Numbered from the stretch's first letter, positions 32,178 through 41,153 are shown. The stretch is 64,000 nucleotides of DNA from Burkholderiaceae bacterium (GCA_020851995.1 JADZBO010000015.1:1-64000); one strand, 5' to 3'. Made by a program: numbers and translations. Notes: a model not told the origin generated them from the sequence alone.

Positions 32178-33655
32178 TGGCGGTGGTCGTGATCGCGCTG
32201 ATGGCCGTGCTCGCTATGGTGGCCTGGAAGGGCAGCCACACTTTGGGGCACCTGGCGCATGACAAAACTTCGCTCATGCGCGCGACCGATGCCGCAGCGT
32301 ACAGCGCGGCGGTCGTTCAGGCGCGCGCACTCAACCTGCATGCCTATTTGAATCGTGCGCAACTTGCCCATCAGGTGGCCATGGCTCATCTTGTGACGAT
32401 TGCCTCTGCAGAGCGCTTTCGCGCAATGCAGGCCCGTCAGTCGAGCGCATTCAATCCGCCAGCAACTGTGATCGGAATGCTCTTCGGCGCCGACCACGCC
32501 GCGGCCTACCTGGCTGCCCGCTCGGGTGGTGCGGATGGCGTTGCGCTTGGTCAGTTCGAGCAGGCGTTTGACCGGCACGACGCGCTCTTGCACGATGTGA
32601 TTGCGGCGGCGCGTGATCAGCAGATCCGGGACTTGATGCCGATGCGCGATCATGCGATTCGTCAGGTGCTTGCGCGCAACGTGGGTGCGAGTGGCTCTTC
32701 CTTGAAATCCGGCTCACTTGAGGCGCTCGGTCTGGCCGTCACAGTGCGTCTTGACGACTGGCCGGGCAGGGTACAGCGATTCGGTGGTGACAGCCCTGCC
32801 TGGCAACGCCTGCTCTACGCCGTGTCGCGCCAGCACGGATATCTCAATGAGCGCAATTCCAACCGACGTAATCTATGGGCCGTAAGCGTGCGCTGCCCGC
32901 ATAAGCGGCACGAACTGCGACGACGCGGCGAAACCTCCCTGGATCGCCAGGGTCACTGGCGCTCAACTGACACGCTGTCGTTTCATGCCTTGCGCTCGAA
33001 CCAGACAATCGGTTGTTATGAACGCGAATACCCCATGGGCTGGGCGATTTTGCGTGCAGACGGTCTCGTGCCAGGTTTGGCCACGAGAGTGTCGTCTCGC
33101 ACTGGCCCCGACGGTTCGCAGTCCATTCACGCTTCAGGCGGCACACTTGCGTCGAATCATACGATCGCGTCGCTCAGCAACGACGATGAACCACTTCAGC
33201 GGTTTTCAGACCAGGCATTCTGGCGCTGGGTCGGGCAGCAGGCCTCGCCTGGCTGGGATATTTTCAATGGTTCAGATAACCGGCTTGCCACGCGATGGGG
33301 TCAAGGGTCTGGTATTCATTGGGCAACGCGGGGTCGTCCCGCTCACGCTGACCTTGCGCCCGACCAACGTGGGCCGTTGCGGGTAGTGCTTGATGTCCAT
33401 CAGGCTGCTGCAGGTCGCCAGCCGGCGCGCACAGCCGTTCCGCGGCTCACCACAGCGAAACGATCAGGTATCTCCGCGGATCGCGAAAATCCAATCCGGG
33501 CAACCGCAGCGGCACACGCCTATTTTGCGCGTCGCCACCGTCGTGTCGATGGCCGTGAGGAGAGACCAAACCTGTTTCATCCCTACTGGCACGCGCGACT
33601 GATCCCCGTGCCTGAACAGCCTTCGGAATCGACTGCAGAGCTGGGCGCACGCTGA
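32174..33655 (+). CDS. TadG-like pilus assembly protein
   Basis: A 493-residue protein with one N-terminal membrane helix (MMAVVVIALMAVLAMVAW), then a large exported region. The segment RATDAAAYSAAVVQARALNLHAYLNRAQ is typical of TadG-like proteins, as is the C-terminal AHAYFARRH...NLFHPYWHARLIPV ending. TadG-like proteins are minor components placed at the cell envelope during Flp pilus assembly. It overlaps the genes on both sides (ATGA upstream, TGATG downstream). The C-terminal 150 residues are Arg-rich and less typical, but the reading frame is continuous. Confidence 0.7.
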   Translation: MMAVVVIALMAVLAMVAWKGSHTLGHLAHDKTSLMRATDAAAYSAAVVQARALNLHAYLNRAQLAHQVAMAHLVTIASAERFRAMQARQSSAFNPPATVIGMLFGADHAAAYLAARSGGADGVALGQFEQAFDRHDALLHDVIAAARDQQIRDLMPMRDHAIRQVLARNVGASGSSLKSGSLEALGLAVTVRLDDWPGRVQRFGGDSPAWQRLLYAVSRQHGYLNERNSNRRNLWAVSVRCPHKRHELRRRGETSLDRQGHWRSTDTLSFHALRSNQTIGCYEREYPMGWAILRADGLVPGLATRVSSRTGPDGSQSIHASGGTLASNHTIASLSNDDEPLQRFSDQAFWRWVGQQASPGWDIFNGSDNRLATRWGQGSGIHWATRGRPAHADLAPDQRGPLRVVLDVHQAAAGRQPARTAVPRLTTAKRSGISADRENPIRATAAAHAYFARRHRRVDGREERPNLFHPYWHARLIPVPEQPSESTAELGAR

Positions 33656-34251
33656 TGGAAATGACTTCGCAGCGTGGGCAATCCCTGCTTGAGGCGATGC
33701 TCGGCCTCACGGTACTTGGCTCCCTGGGTATCGCAGTGCATCTCACAGGGCGCTGGCATGATGTATCGATCAGTGCCCTGCAAGGCAGTGCATTGAGCGG
33801 ATTTCTGCGTACGTTCGGTCAGGCAACCGGGCAGGGAACTCGTCTCGAGTCCGGTCAGCCAGGCATTCAGTCCGGCGGCCCAGTTCCGGTGTTGATGAAG
33901 GAATGGAATATTGGCGATGACGGACTGGTCGTTGCCGATTCCGGCCCGGTCGACGTCGTCAGGCAAGTGCAGCTTCCCACCTGGGCACCTAAACCTGAGA
34001 TTGCACGTCGTACCTATCTGCACGGTGGTACCGGTCATGGTCAGTCCGACGCGCATATTCAGTCGCACACAGGGTCGTCGAAGACGGCGTGGTCTGCGGC
34101 AGCCGAACATTCGGCAGAACTCGTGCGTCAGGCGGGCGCGACGATGCGTCCTGTCGATTCACCCTGGCGCCGTCCCGCACCGGACTCCGACTGGCTGACG
34201 CACTGGGCCGGCTTCGTGCCCGCCAGACTGCTGCGCAGGCCGTCCCAATGA
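33655..34251 (+). CDS. Pseudopilin-like protein of the Tad operon
   Basis: A 198-residue protein starting MEMTSQRGQSLLEAMLGLTV, a type IV prepilin-like N-terminus: Gly, then QSLLE with Glu at +5, then a hydrophobic helix. The remainder is polar with no recognised domain (HGGTGHGQSDAHIQSH, WRRPAPDSDWLTHW). It is probably a minor pilin or TadE/F-like component. It overlaps both neighbours, so its synthesis is tied to the operon. I do not recognise a closer family. Confidence 0.55.
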   Translation: MEMTSQRGQSLLEAMLGLTVLGSLGIAVHLTGRWHDVSISALQGSALSGFLRTFGQATGQGTRLESGQPGIQSGGPVPVLMKEWNIGDDGLVVADSGPVDVVRQVQLPTWAPKPEIARRTYLHGGTGHGQSDAHIQSHTGSSKTAWSAAAEHSAELVRQAGATMRPVDSPWRRPAPDSDWLTHWAGFVPARLLRRPSQ

Positions 34252-35087
34252 TCTTTGATTGTCCGGCGCGCCCGCTTTCCAGGATTCTTGTTGCAATCGG
34301 TGTGTTCGTCACTGTGGCCGGCATTCCGATGTCCGCGCATGCCGCCGGAGCGTCTGCGAATGCCGACAGCCTGCTGGCGGCAATTCGCTTGCCGGATGGC
34401 GTCGAGTCGACCCCAGTCCTCGACGGGGTTCACTGGCAGGGATTCCTGCTCGAACTGGTTGCGCTGGAGATCCCTATGACGGTTGAACATTTTCTTGCCC
34501 AGCTTGCAGCCGTGGTTCCCGAGCGAACGCTGCTTTCAGTCTCACAGGGAATTTACATCGTCCAATGGGAGGTCGACCGGGCGTCGATCACGGTCCACGT
34601 GGTGCAGGCTCCACAGAATCGGGCGACCGGGGTGCTTACGGCAATGCGCTTGCGCCCCGAGGCGGCATCGCGCGTTTCCTTGCAGACGCAATGTCGTGAC
34701 CCGGTCGAGCGGCATATCGCCGGTCAGAAGCAAGCGCATGCGCTGTTCGATCTGATCGATCCGGCCGATGCGCGCATCGCGGAATTGAACGGATTCAGCG
34801 ATTGCCTGACGTTCGATGCAACGCGTGCTGCGCCCGCTCCAGGGCAGCAATCCATCGCCCGAATCAGAGGCTTTGTACTGAATGCAGGAGTCGATGAACT
34901 GAGCGCGCGCCTGCTCCGCGCAATGCCGCGCGATGGCTGGACCAACATGCACCTTCATGCGTCGAGTCGCCCGATGCGCAGTGTTTCGATTGAGACGGCC
35001 TGCGGGCATCGCCGCCTGCGAATGCATATTGCCCAACTCCACGGGCGCACGACGGTCATCGCGTTTGAGACGGATGAATGGCGATGA
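34248..35087 (+). CDS. Exported protein of unknown function in the Tad operon
   Basis: A 279-residue protein with a signal peptide (RILVAIGVFVTVAGIPMSAHA). The mature part has two similar-looking halves rich in strands: LDGVHWQGFLLELVALEIPM, SQGIYIVQWEVDRASITV and, near the end, LHASSRPMRSVSIETACGHR. Four cysteines in the mature region could form disulfides. No family is recognised. It overlaps the pseudopilin gene (ATGA) and the CpaB gene (ATGA) and so is an integral operon member, perhaps a periplasmic or outer-membrane partner of the secretin replacing TadD or RcpB. Confidence 0.6.
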   Translation: MIFDCPARPLSRILVAIGVFVTVAGIPMSAHAAGASANADSLLAAIRLPDGVESTPVLDGVHWQGFLLELVALEIPMTVEHFLAQLAAVVPERTLLSVSQGIYIVQWEVDRASITVHVVQAPQNRATGVLTAMRLRPEAASRVSLQTQCRDPVERHIAGQKQAHALFDLIDPADARIAELNGFSDCLTFDATRAAPAPGQQSIARIRGFVLNAGVDELSARLLRAMPRDGWTNMHLHASSRPMRSVSIETACGHRRLRMHIAQLHGRTTVIAFETDEWR

Positions 35088-35965
35088 AACTTACGCAATC
35101 GGGTCGTGTTTGGACGTTGCTCGCCATATCCACGGCGCTTGGCGGTATGGCGGCCTGGGCCATCGACCGGCATCTTGAGCACAAGACCCGTGAGATTGAG
35201 CGCACCGAGCAGGGACACCAGGTTGCGCGTTTGGTCGCGGCGCACCGAATCGAGCCGGGAGCGATCCTGCATCTGTCCGATCTTGCCACGCGTGAGATTC
35301 CGTCGCGCTGGGCAGATCCAGGATCGATTGCCACCGAGGAAGTCGCGCGCGTGGTCGGAATGCGTGCGACTGTCGAACTGATTGCCGGGCAGCCCATCCT
35401 GAGCGCGCATCTCGAGACGCCCGCCGAGGCTGGGTTGGCCACACGGTTGGCAAATGGCAAACGTGCTGTGACCATTCCGGTCGACCAGATCAGTTCCCTG
35501 TCCGGAATGTTGAATCCGGGCGACGTCATCGACTTGTACGTGTCGTTTGCGCACCGTGGTCAACGCCTGACGGCGCCCTTGCTGAACGAAGTTCAGGTGC
35601 TGGCAACCGGGCGCCAGCAGGTTGCTTATTCAGAGGATCGAGCCGGTGTCAGGCCTGCGGAGTACGCGACGGTTACGCTGGAGACGACTCCGGCCGAGGC
35701 GGTCAAGCTTGTTGCCGCGCGGCAGGATGGCACCCTGACTGCAGTGCTCAGTAATCGGGGGGTCAGGGGCGCGCACGCTCTGTCAGCGGACAAGCCCACC
35801 CAGGGTGGTGGCCATCTTGCCGGATTACTGGGTCTTGAGCAGCCCAGGGCACCCGCTCCAGTGCCGGTGATCTACGGCGATCGATTGCTGGCTCTGGATC
35901 AGGGAGAGTCATTTGAAGCCGACTCCGGTCTGGCGACGCAGACCACCGGGCAATCGTCACGATGA
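35084..35965 (+). CDS. cpaB: Flp pilus assembly protein CpaB/RcpC
   Basis: A 293-residue protein with an N-terminal membrane helix, then a SAF domain (VARLVAAHRIEPGAILHLSDLATREIP) and the CpaB/RcpC C-terminal domain with KRAVTIPVDQISSLSGMLNPGDVIDLY. CpaB is a periplasmic protein that assists the secretin. The ATG at 35084 overlaps the preceding TGA (ATGA); an ATG two codons upstream is also possible. It ends overlapping the secretin gene. Confidence 0.88.
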   Translation: MKLTQSGRVWTLLAISTALGGMAAWAIDRHLEHKTREIERTEQGHQVARLVAAHRIEPGAILHLSDLATREIPSRWADPGSIATEEVARVVGMRATVELIAGQPILSAHLETPAEAGLATRLANGKRAVTIPVDQISSLSGMLNPGDVIDLYVSFAHRGQRLTAPLLNEVQVLATGRQQVAYSEDRAGVRPAEYATVTLETTPAEAVKLVAARQDGTLTAVLSNRGVRGAHALSADKPTQGGGHLAGLLGLEQPRAPAPVPVIYGDRLLALDQGESFEADSGLATQTTGQSSR

Positions 35966-37380
35966 GGGGAAAACAGAGCCTGAATCGGCTTCTCGCCATC
36001 CTGCTTGCGCTCACCCCGCGCGTCGGGTCGGGCGTTGAGGCATCCGTGGCCCGTGATGCTACGCCCATCTCACTGGAAACGGGGGCCTCCCAGGTGCTTC
36101 GACAACCGGGCGTCACCCGGATTGCAGTGGGAAATAGTCATGTCGTTCAGGCCACCGCGGTTAATGGCCGCGAGGTGCTGGTCTTTGGAAAAATGCGCGG
36201 GTCTACCACCGTTGATCTCTGGAACGCCTCCGGGCATCGGACCTCCTATGTCGTTACCGTGACACCCGAGGGGCTGCGTCGGATTCATTCGGAAATTTCC
36301 GGATTGCTCGGCAAAATTCCGACTGTGCGCAGCGTGATCGTCGGGGACAAGATTGTCATCGAGGGGGAGGATATCGCCGACGCTGACCAGGCGCGAATTG
36401 CAGCGTTGGCATCCCGGTATCCGGATGTCATCGACTTCACAAGTCGGGTCGGCTGGGATCGTATGGTGCTGCTTGATGTCCAGGTCATTGAGATTCCCAC
36501 ATCACGGATGCAGGAACTCGGCATTCGGTGGGATCCTTCGAGCGGCAGTGGCATGAGTACAGGCCTTGCATGGGATGCAGGCTCCGCGCGCCTGGACCAG
36601 CGCCCCGGCGACGCGGCGCTTGGCGCGGCCTTCCCGATGAAGCAGGCGGCCGGATACCTGGGTGTCAACGCGCTCCTGTCGGCAAGGTTGGCTGCCATGT
36701 CAAAGTCGGGCGAGGCTGTCGTGCTGGCGCAGCCTCAACTGTTGGCTCGCAGCGGGTCGACGGCATCGTTTCTTGCCGGCGGCGAAGTGCCCTATGCGTC
36801 ATCGGACAAAGACGGCAAATCCACAACCACCTTCAGGAAATATGGCGTGTCGCTCAACATCACGCCACATGCGGATCGCGCGGGAGCCATCCGGTCCAGG
36901 ATCGAGGTCGAAGTCAGTTCGGTCGATCAGACGATCACTTTGCCGGGTGGTCCGGCGCTCAAGATTCGCAAGGCTTCCACGGAATTCAATGTTCGGTCTG
37001 GCCAGACGCTTGTCGTGGGCGGATTCCTGTCGCGCGAGCGTTCGTCGGAGCGCGACGGATTGCCGGGTCTGTCCAGATTGCCTTTCGTGGGAGGACTGTT
37101 CGGAATCGACCGCACTCATGCGCGTGAAACCGAACTTGCGATTTTTGTAACCCCGGTCATCGTCGACGCGCAACACCCCGATCTGCAGGCACGTGTGACC
37201 AGCGGTCACGCGATCGTTTCGAGAGCCTTTCCCGAGGCAAACCAACTAAATCATCCAGTCCGTGCGCTCGGTCCGGGCGCGTCCAGCCCATTTTCGCCGG
37301 GTTCCTCCTCCCAATGGGAGGAGGATGACGATTTGTCTCGCCCACTGCAAAACGAGTACGACTTTGATGATTCCAATTGA
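35962..37380 (+). CDS. cpaC: Secretin CpaC/RcpA of the Tad pilus
   Basis: A 472-residue outer-membrane secretin with a signal peptide, an N-terminal pilus/BON-like domain (GVTRIAVGNSHVVQATAVNG, VVTVTPEGLRRIHSEISGLL) and the secretin core with LLDVQVIEIPTSRMQELGI, AGGEVPYASSDKDGKSTTTF, FRKYGVSLNITPHAD and FVTPVIVD near the end. It forms the outer-membrane channel for the Flp pilus. The C-terminus has an acidic tail (WEEDDDL). It starts with a 4-base overlap with cpaB. Confidence 0.92.
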   Translation: MRGKQSLNRLLAILLALTPRVGSGVEASVARDATPISLETGASQVLRQPGVTRIAVGNSHVVQATAVNGREVLVFGKMRGSTTVDLWNASGHRTSYVVTVTPEGLRRIHSEISGLLGKIPTVRSVIVGDKIVIEGEDIADADQARIAALASRYPDVIDFTSRVGWDRMVLLDVQVIEIPTSRMQELGIRWDPSSGSGMSTGLAWDAGSARLDQRPGDAALGAAFPMKQAAGYLGVNALLSARLAAMSKSGEAVVLAQPQLLARSGSTASFLAGGEVPYASSDKDGKSTTTFRKYGVSLNITPHADRAGAIRSRIEVEVSSVDQTITLPGGPALKIRKASTEFNVRSGQTLVVGGFLSRERSSERDGLPGLSRLPFVGGLFGIDRTHARETELAIFVTPVIVDAQHPDLQARVTSGHAIVSRAFPEANQLNHPVRALGPGASSPFSPGSSSQWEEDDDLSRPLQNEYDFDDSN

Positions 37381-37398
37381 TTGAAGTTTGCAGCCGAT

Positions 37399-39069
37399 AT
37401 GATTGAATTTTCTATCCAGTTCGAAGATGGACGGCGACAGACCAGACGTTGTGCAAGTCCGGTCACGATTGGACGATCAACGGGCTGTGAGCTCCAGATC
37501 TCTCATTGGCGAGTTGCCCGCCGTCACTTGCAGGTTCGGATTGTCGCCGGCCAGGTGCATGTCGAGGATCTCGGATCGCTCTCCGGTACCAGAATCAACG
37601 GCCAGCGGGTCTGGCAGTACGGACCGGTCAAGCCGACCGATGAGTTGATTGTCGGCCCCTGCCTGATCGCTGTTCGGACTGCTGGCGAGATCGCCGCTTT
37701 GCACGAGAGCAGCGCAGTGACGACCGCGTCGGCGGACGTCGCTGGTTCACCGGCTGTTGCGCCCGAGCAGGTTCCGGGTGACCGAATGGCCGAGAGCCGT
37801 ATCCCCTTCGATCCGTCCGTGTGCCTTGCGGACGACGAGCGGTTGATTCGCCAGGATCTGCACGCGGCACTGCTCAAGGCAATCGATTTGCGTCGTCGCG
37901 ATCTCGCTTCATGCACCGATGACATGCTGCGAACGGAGTCTGAGCAATGCGTCAGTGAACTGCTTCGCAAAGATCCGCGCATTGTCAGTGAATCACAGCG
38001 CAACAGGTTGCTGCGCCTCGTCGTCGACGAGGCGGTCGGGTTGGGCGTACTCGACCCGCTGCTGGAAGATCCGGCCGTGACCGAAATCATGGTGAACCGT
38101 CACGACGATATCTTCGTCGAACGCGGGGGCAGGCTGACGCGTCACACACAGCACTTCAGTTGCGACGCCGCAGTACGCAGCGTGATAGAACGTATCGTCT
38201 TCCCGCTCGGACGTCGTATCGACGATGCATCGCCGATGGTCGACGCACGACTTCAGGACGGTTCACGGCTAAACGCGGTCATTGCGCCCATTGCGATCGG
38301 CGGTGCTTGCCTGACGATCCGTAAATTTCCGGCAAGTCGACTGACCATGGCGGCTCTGGTGGATCTTGGTGCCATTGACATCGCGGTTGCCGACTTCCTT
38401 CGATTATGTGTGGAATTCCGGCGCAACGTTCTGGTTTCAGGCGGAACCGGCTCTGGCAAGACCACGCTGCTGAACGTTCTCGCCTCCTGCATCCCTCAGG
38501 ACCAGCGCATCATCACGATTGAGGATTCCGCGGAAATGCGCATCGATCATCCCCACGTGGTGTCACTGGAGGCGCGTCCGGAAAACGCCGAGGGTCAGGG
38601 GCTCATTACGATTCGACAACTCGTGCGCAACGCGTTGCGTATGCGTCCAGACCGCATTGTGGTTGGGGAGGTTCGCGGGCCTGAAGCCGTGGACATGCTC
38701 GCCGCGATGAATACCGGCCACGAGGGATCGCTTGCCACCTTGCACGCCAATTCCCCGCGCGATGCACTTGCCCGGCTTGAAACGATGGTCCTGATGGCGG
38801 GACTCGGGTTGCCCGTCACCGCAATCCGGGAGCAAGTCGCCGCTGCCGTGCACATCGTCGTGCAACAGTGTCGGTTGCCCTGCGGAAAGCGGATCGTATC
38901 CTCAATCGCTGAAGTGACAGGTCTGGAATCGGGCACGGTGCAACTGCAACCCTTAGTAGGCTTTGATGCGCAATCAGGACGCTTCCGCGGATCAGGCCTG
39001 CCACCTGCATTTCTGATTCAGGCGGCGCAGGGTATGACCGCATCCGTACAGGAATGGTTCGCGCCGTGA
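37399..39069 (+). CDS. TadA/CpaF pilus ATPase with N-terminal FHA domain
   Basis: A 556-residue fusion. Residues about 1-95 form a forkhead-associated domain: VTIGRSTGCELQISHWRVARRHLQV, shown here in part, then VEDLGSLSGTRINGQRV, the hallmark GRS...DLGS..GT.NG pattern that binds phosphothreonine. After a linker of about 60 residues comes the CpaF/TadA secretion ATPase: Walker A GGTGSGKTT (Lys354), Asp box ITIEDSAEM, and RMRPDRIVVGEVRGPE (Walker B region) followed by HANSPRDALARLE. The ATPase powers pilus assembly at the inner membrane. I chose the ATG at 37399; the frame is open to 37381. FHA on this motor suggests phospho-dependent control. Confidence 0.88.
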   Translation: MIEFSIQFEDGRRQTRRCASPVTIGRSTGCELQISHWRVARRHLQVRIVAGQVHVEDLGSLSGTRINGQRVWQYGPVKPTDELIVGPCLIAVRTAGEIAALHESSAVTTASADVAGSPAVAPEQVPGDRMAESRIPFDPSVCLADDERLIRQDLHAALLKAIDLRRRDLASCTDDMLRTESEQCVSELLRKDPRIVSESQRNRLLRLVVDEAVGLGVLDPLLEDPAVTEIMVNRHDDIFVERGGRLTRHTQHFSCDAAVRSVIERIVFPLGRRIDDASPMVDARLQDGSRLNAVIAPIAIGGACLTIRKFPASRLTMAALVDLGAIDIAVADFLRLCVEFRRNVLVSGGTGSGKTTLLNVLASCIPQDQRIITIEDSAEMRIDHPHVVSLEARPENAEGQGLITIRQLVRNALRMRPDRIVVGEVRGPEAVDMLAAMNTGHEGSLATLHANSPRDALARLETMVLMAGLGLPVTAIREQVAAAVHIVVQQCRLPCGKRIVSSIAEVTGLESGTVQLQPLVGFDAQSGRFRGSGLPPAFLIQAAQGMTASVQEWFAP

Positions 39070-39914
39070 TGGCACTGCTTGCGATGCTGGGCGCAGGCAT
39101 CTCGGTTGCGCTGGCCAGTTGGGCGGGACATCGCATGGTTTCGCATGCGCTGATACAACATCGCTCTCTCTTTACCGATGAAGCCTCGTCCAGTCTGCGG
39201 GATCTGTTTGTGTTCGTCGACGTTGCTCGCCTCTGGCCGGCGTTGATTATTCTCGCCGCAAGCAGCGGCCTGGTTGCCTGGCTCTTGACAGGCAGCGTCC
39301 TGTTGGCCTTGATCGCTGCAGTGATTCTCCTGGTATTGCCCAGAGTGCTGCTCGCCCGTGCCCGGCGCGCGCGTCTGGCGCGACTCGACGCGCAACTCCC
39401 GGAGGCTTTGACCGCGCTGGGCGCGTCATTGCGGGCGGGAGCCAGTCTGGGCGTCGGTTTGCAGACCGTACTTCAGGATGCCCAGGCTCCCTTGACTCAG
39501 GAGTTTGGTCTGATGTTGCGCGAGCAACGCATGGGCCTGACCCTGGCTGCTGCCCTAGGCAACTTGTATCAACGAATGCCTTCGGAGAGCGTTCAGATGG
39601 TGGTGGTCGTGCTGCAGGTTGCGGGCGCGACGGGAGGTTCGGTTGCCGGATTGCTTGAACGCCTCGCGGAAACCTTGCGTGCGCGACAGCATCTGGACAT
39701 GAAACTGGAAATGCTGACATCGCAGGGCAGGCTGCAGGCCTGGGTCATCGGTGCGCTGCCCTGGGTCTTGTTGTTGGCCCTGACTCAGGTCGATCCGCAT
39801 TCGGCGGAATTACTGATGGGAACTTCGCGCGGCCATGCCGTATTAGCGGCAGTCGTCGGGCTGGAATTACTTGGCGCGATCATGATGCGTCGGATTTTGC
39901 GCATCGTCACTTAA
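39069..39914 (+). CDS. tadB: Tad platform protein TadB
   Basis: A 281-residue inner-membrane protein with the T2SSF domain: two N-terminal hydrophobic segments, then ARLARLDAQLPEALTALGASL, shown here in part, RAGASLGVGLQTVLQDAQAP and C-terminal helices (WVIGALPWVLLLALTQV; AVLAAVVGLELLGAIMM). It forms, with TadC, the membrane platform on which the ATPase acts. The ATG at 39069 overlaps the ATPase TGA (TGATG); an ATG 15 bases upstream is also possible. Confidence 0.88.
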   Translation: MALLAMLGAGISVALASWAGHRMVSHALIQHRSLFTDEASSSLRDLFVFVDVARLWPALIILAASSGLVAWLLTGSVLLALIAAVILLVLPRVLLARARRARLARLDAQLPEALTALGASLRAGASLGVGLQTVLQDAQAPLTQEFGLMLREQRMGLTLAAALGNLYQRMPSESVQMVVVVLQVAGATGGSVAGLLERLAETLRARQHLDMKLEMLTSQGRLQAWVIGALPWVLLLALTQVDPHSAELLMGTSRGHAVLAAVVGLELLGAIMMRRILRIVT

Positions 39915-39924
39915 TGAGGTCATC

Positions 39925-40794
39925 ATGTGGCTTTCGATCGGCTTGGGTTGTGTTGCGCTCATGGTGGTTACTGCTGTGCCGCTCATGGTGGTCGCGGCGA
40001 GGACTGCTCTGAATCCGCAGGAGCGCGCCCGACACGCGAAGACCATTTCCGTGCGTTGCGGTTTGCTGTTTGACTGCCTGGCGAGGCTCGTCGATCCGTT
40101 GACCACCTGGAGCTATCGGCACCGGGTTGCTGGTGCATTGCAGCGCGCTGGTGTTGTGGGATGGACGTCGGCGCATTTGTTTGCGCTGCAACTGGTCTGT
40201 GCGATTGGCCTCGCCGTCGTGAATCTGATGACGGTGTTCAATTTTGCTGAGACACCTGTTGTGGCCACCAGTACTGCCGCGACATCAATTCTTGGCTGGC
40301 TGATTCCGGCATTCTGGATGCGTTGTCGCCGTCGTGCGCGGATCGCGGAAATTACGCGGGGGATGCCATCTTTTCTGGATCTTCTCTGCCTTGGACTGGA
40401 TTGCGGCATGAACCTGCAGAGTTCTGTGCAGCTTGCACTGGATCATTTGCCCGCGGGTGCGTTGCGCGCGGAATGGAGTCGCATGTTGATGGATATGCGC
40501 TCTGGGATGACGCGGGCAGAGGCGTTGCGCCAACTGTCGAACCGGGTTGACGTTCCCACCATCCGGCAACTGGTTGCCTCGCTGGCACAAAGTGAGCGGG
40601 TGGGACTCAGCCTGACGCGGATTCTTGGCGACTTTGCCCGCCACGAACGCGCCAGGCGAATGATGGCGGCAGAGAAGCAAGCCATGCGTGCCCCCGTCAA
40701 GATGCTTGTACCCCTGTCCTTGTGCATCTTCCCCTGTACGTTTCTCATACTGGGGTTTCCGGTGTTTATCGTCGTATCGGACCTGGCACCTTGA
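39925..40794 (+). CDS. tadC: Tad platform protein TadC
   Basis: A 289-residue membrane protein with a T2SSF domain: membrane segments WLSIGLGCVALMVVTAVPLMVVAA, shown here in part, then EITRGMPSFLDLLCLGLDCG, SSVQLALDHLPAGALRAEWS and LVPLSLCIFPCTFLILGFPV. It pairs with TadB. It starts 10 bases after tadB with a GAGG ribosome-binding site, and its stop overlaps or nearly overlaps the DUF192 gene. Confidence 0.88.
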   Translation: MWLSIGLGCVALMVVTAVPLMVVAARTALNPQERARHAKTISVRCGLLFDCLARLVDPLTTWSYRHRVAGALQRAGVVGWTSAHLFALQLVCAIGLAVVNLMTVFNFAETPVVATSTAATSILGWLIPAFWMRCRRRARIAEITRGMPSFLDLLCLGLDCGMNLQSSVQLALDHLPAGALRAEWSRMLMDMRSGMTRAEALRQLSNRVDVPTIRQLVASLAQSERVGLSLTRILGDFARHERARRMMAAEKQAMRAPVKMLVPLSLCIFPCTFLILGFPVFIVVSDLAP

Positions 40795-40799
40795 GGCCC

Positions 40800-41153
40800 G
40801 TGGCCTTGCCCGATGCCGCGCAGCCTGCCGCGCTGATTTTGCGCCGTGCTTTACTTTGGCACGAGCGGGCGGCGGGTTTGCTCCGGGGACCGCCTTTGCT
40901 GCCTGGTCACGGTCTCTGGATTGCGCGCTGTCGCGCAGTACACACGATTGGAATGCGTTATCCGATTGCGGTCTTTTTTCTGAACGAAAATGACCTGGTC
41001 ACGAGCGCAAGGGGTGTTGTGCGGCCTTACTCCTGGGCGATCGACCACGCTGCGGTATCGGTGATTGAAACACTTGAGGTCAAGGCAGGCGATTTGTGCC
41101 CTGCGATCGCCCGCGTCGAGCAATCGGTGCTCCTCGCGCGTGGCTCGCGTTGA
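40800..41153 (+). CDS. DUF192 family protein
   Basis: A protein of about 117 residues with the DUF192 pattern: RALLWHERAAGLLRGPPLLPG, GLWIARCRAVHTIGMRYPIAVFFLNEN, shown here in part, and a conserved SVIETLEVKAG segment. DUF192 proteins are small and of unknown biochemical role, often exported; this one lacks an evident signal peptide. DUF192 genes are often placed at the end of tad clusters, as here. The start is uncertain: GTG at 40800 or TTG at 40791 overlapping the tadC stop. Confidence 0.75.
   Translation: MALPDAAQPAALILRRALLWHERAAGLLRGPPLLPGHGLWIARCRAVHTIGMRYPIAVFFLNENDLVTSARGVVRPYSWAIDHAAVSVIETLEVKAGDLCPAIARVEQSVLLARGSR

Noticed and set aside
32174-33655. Possible frameshift near the C-terminus of the TadG-like protein because of its Arg-rich tail.
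   Set aside because: The tail ends with YFARRH and NLFHPYWHARL, a pattern expected at the end of TadG-like proteins, so the frame appears intact.
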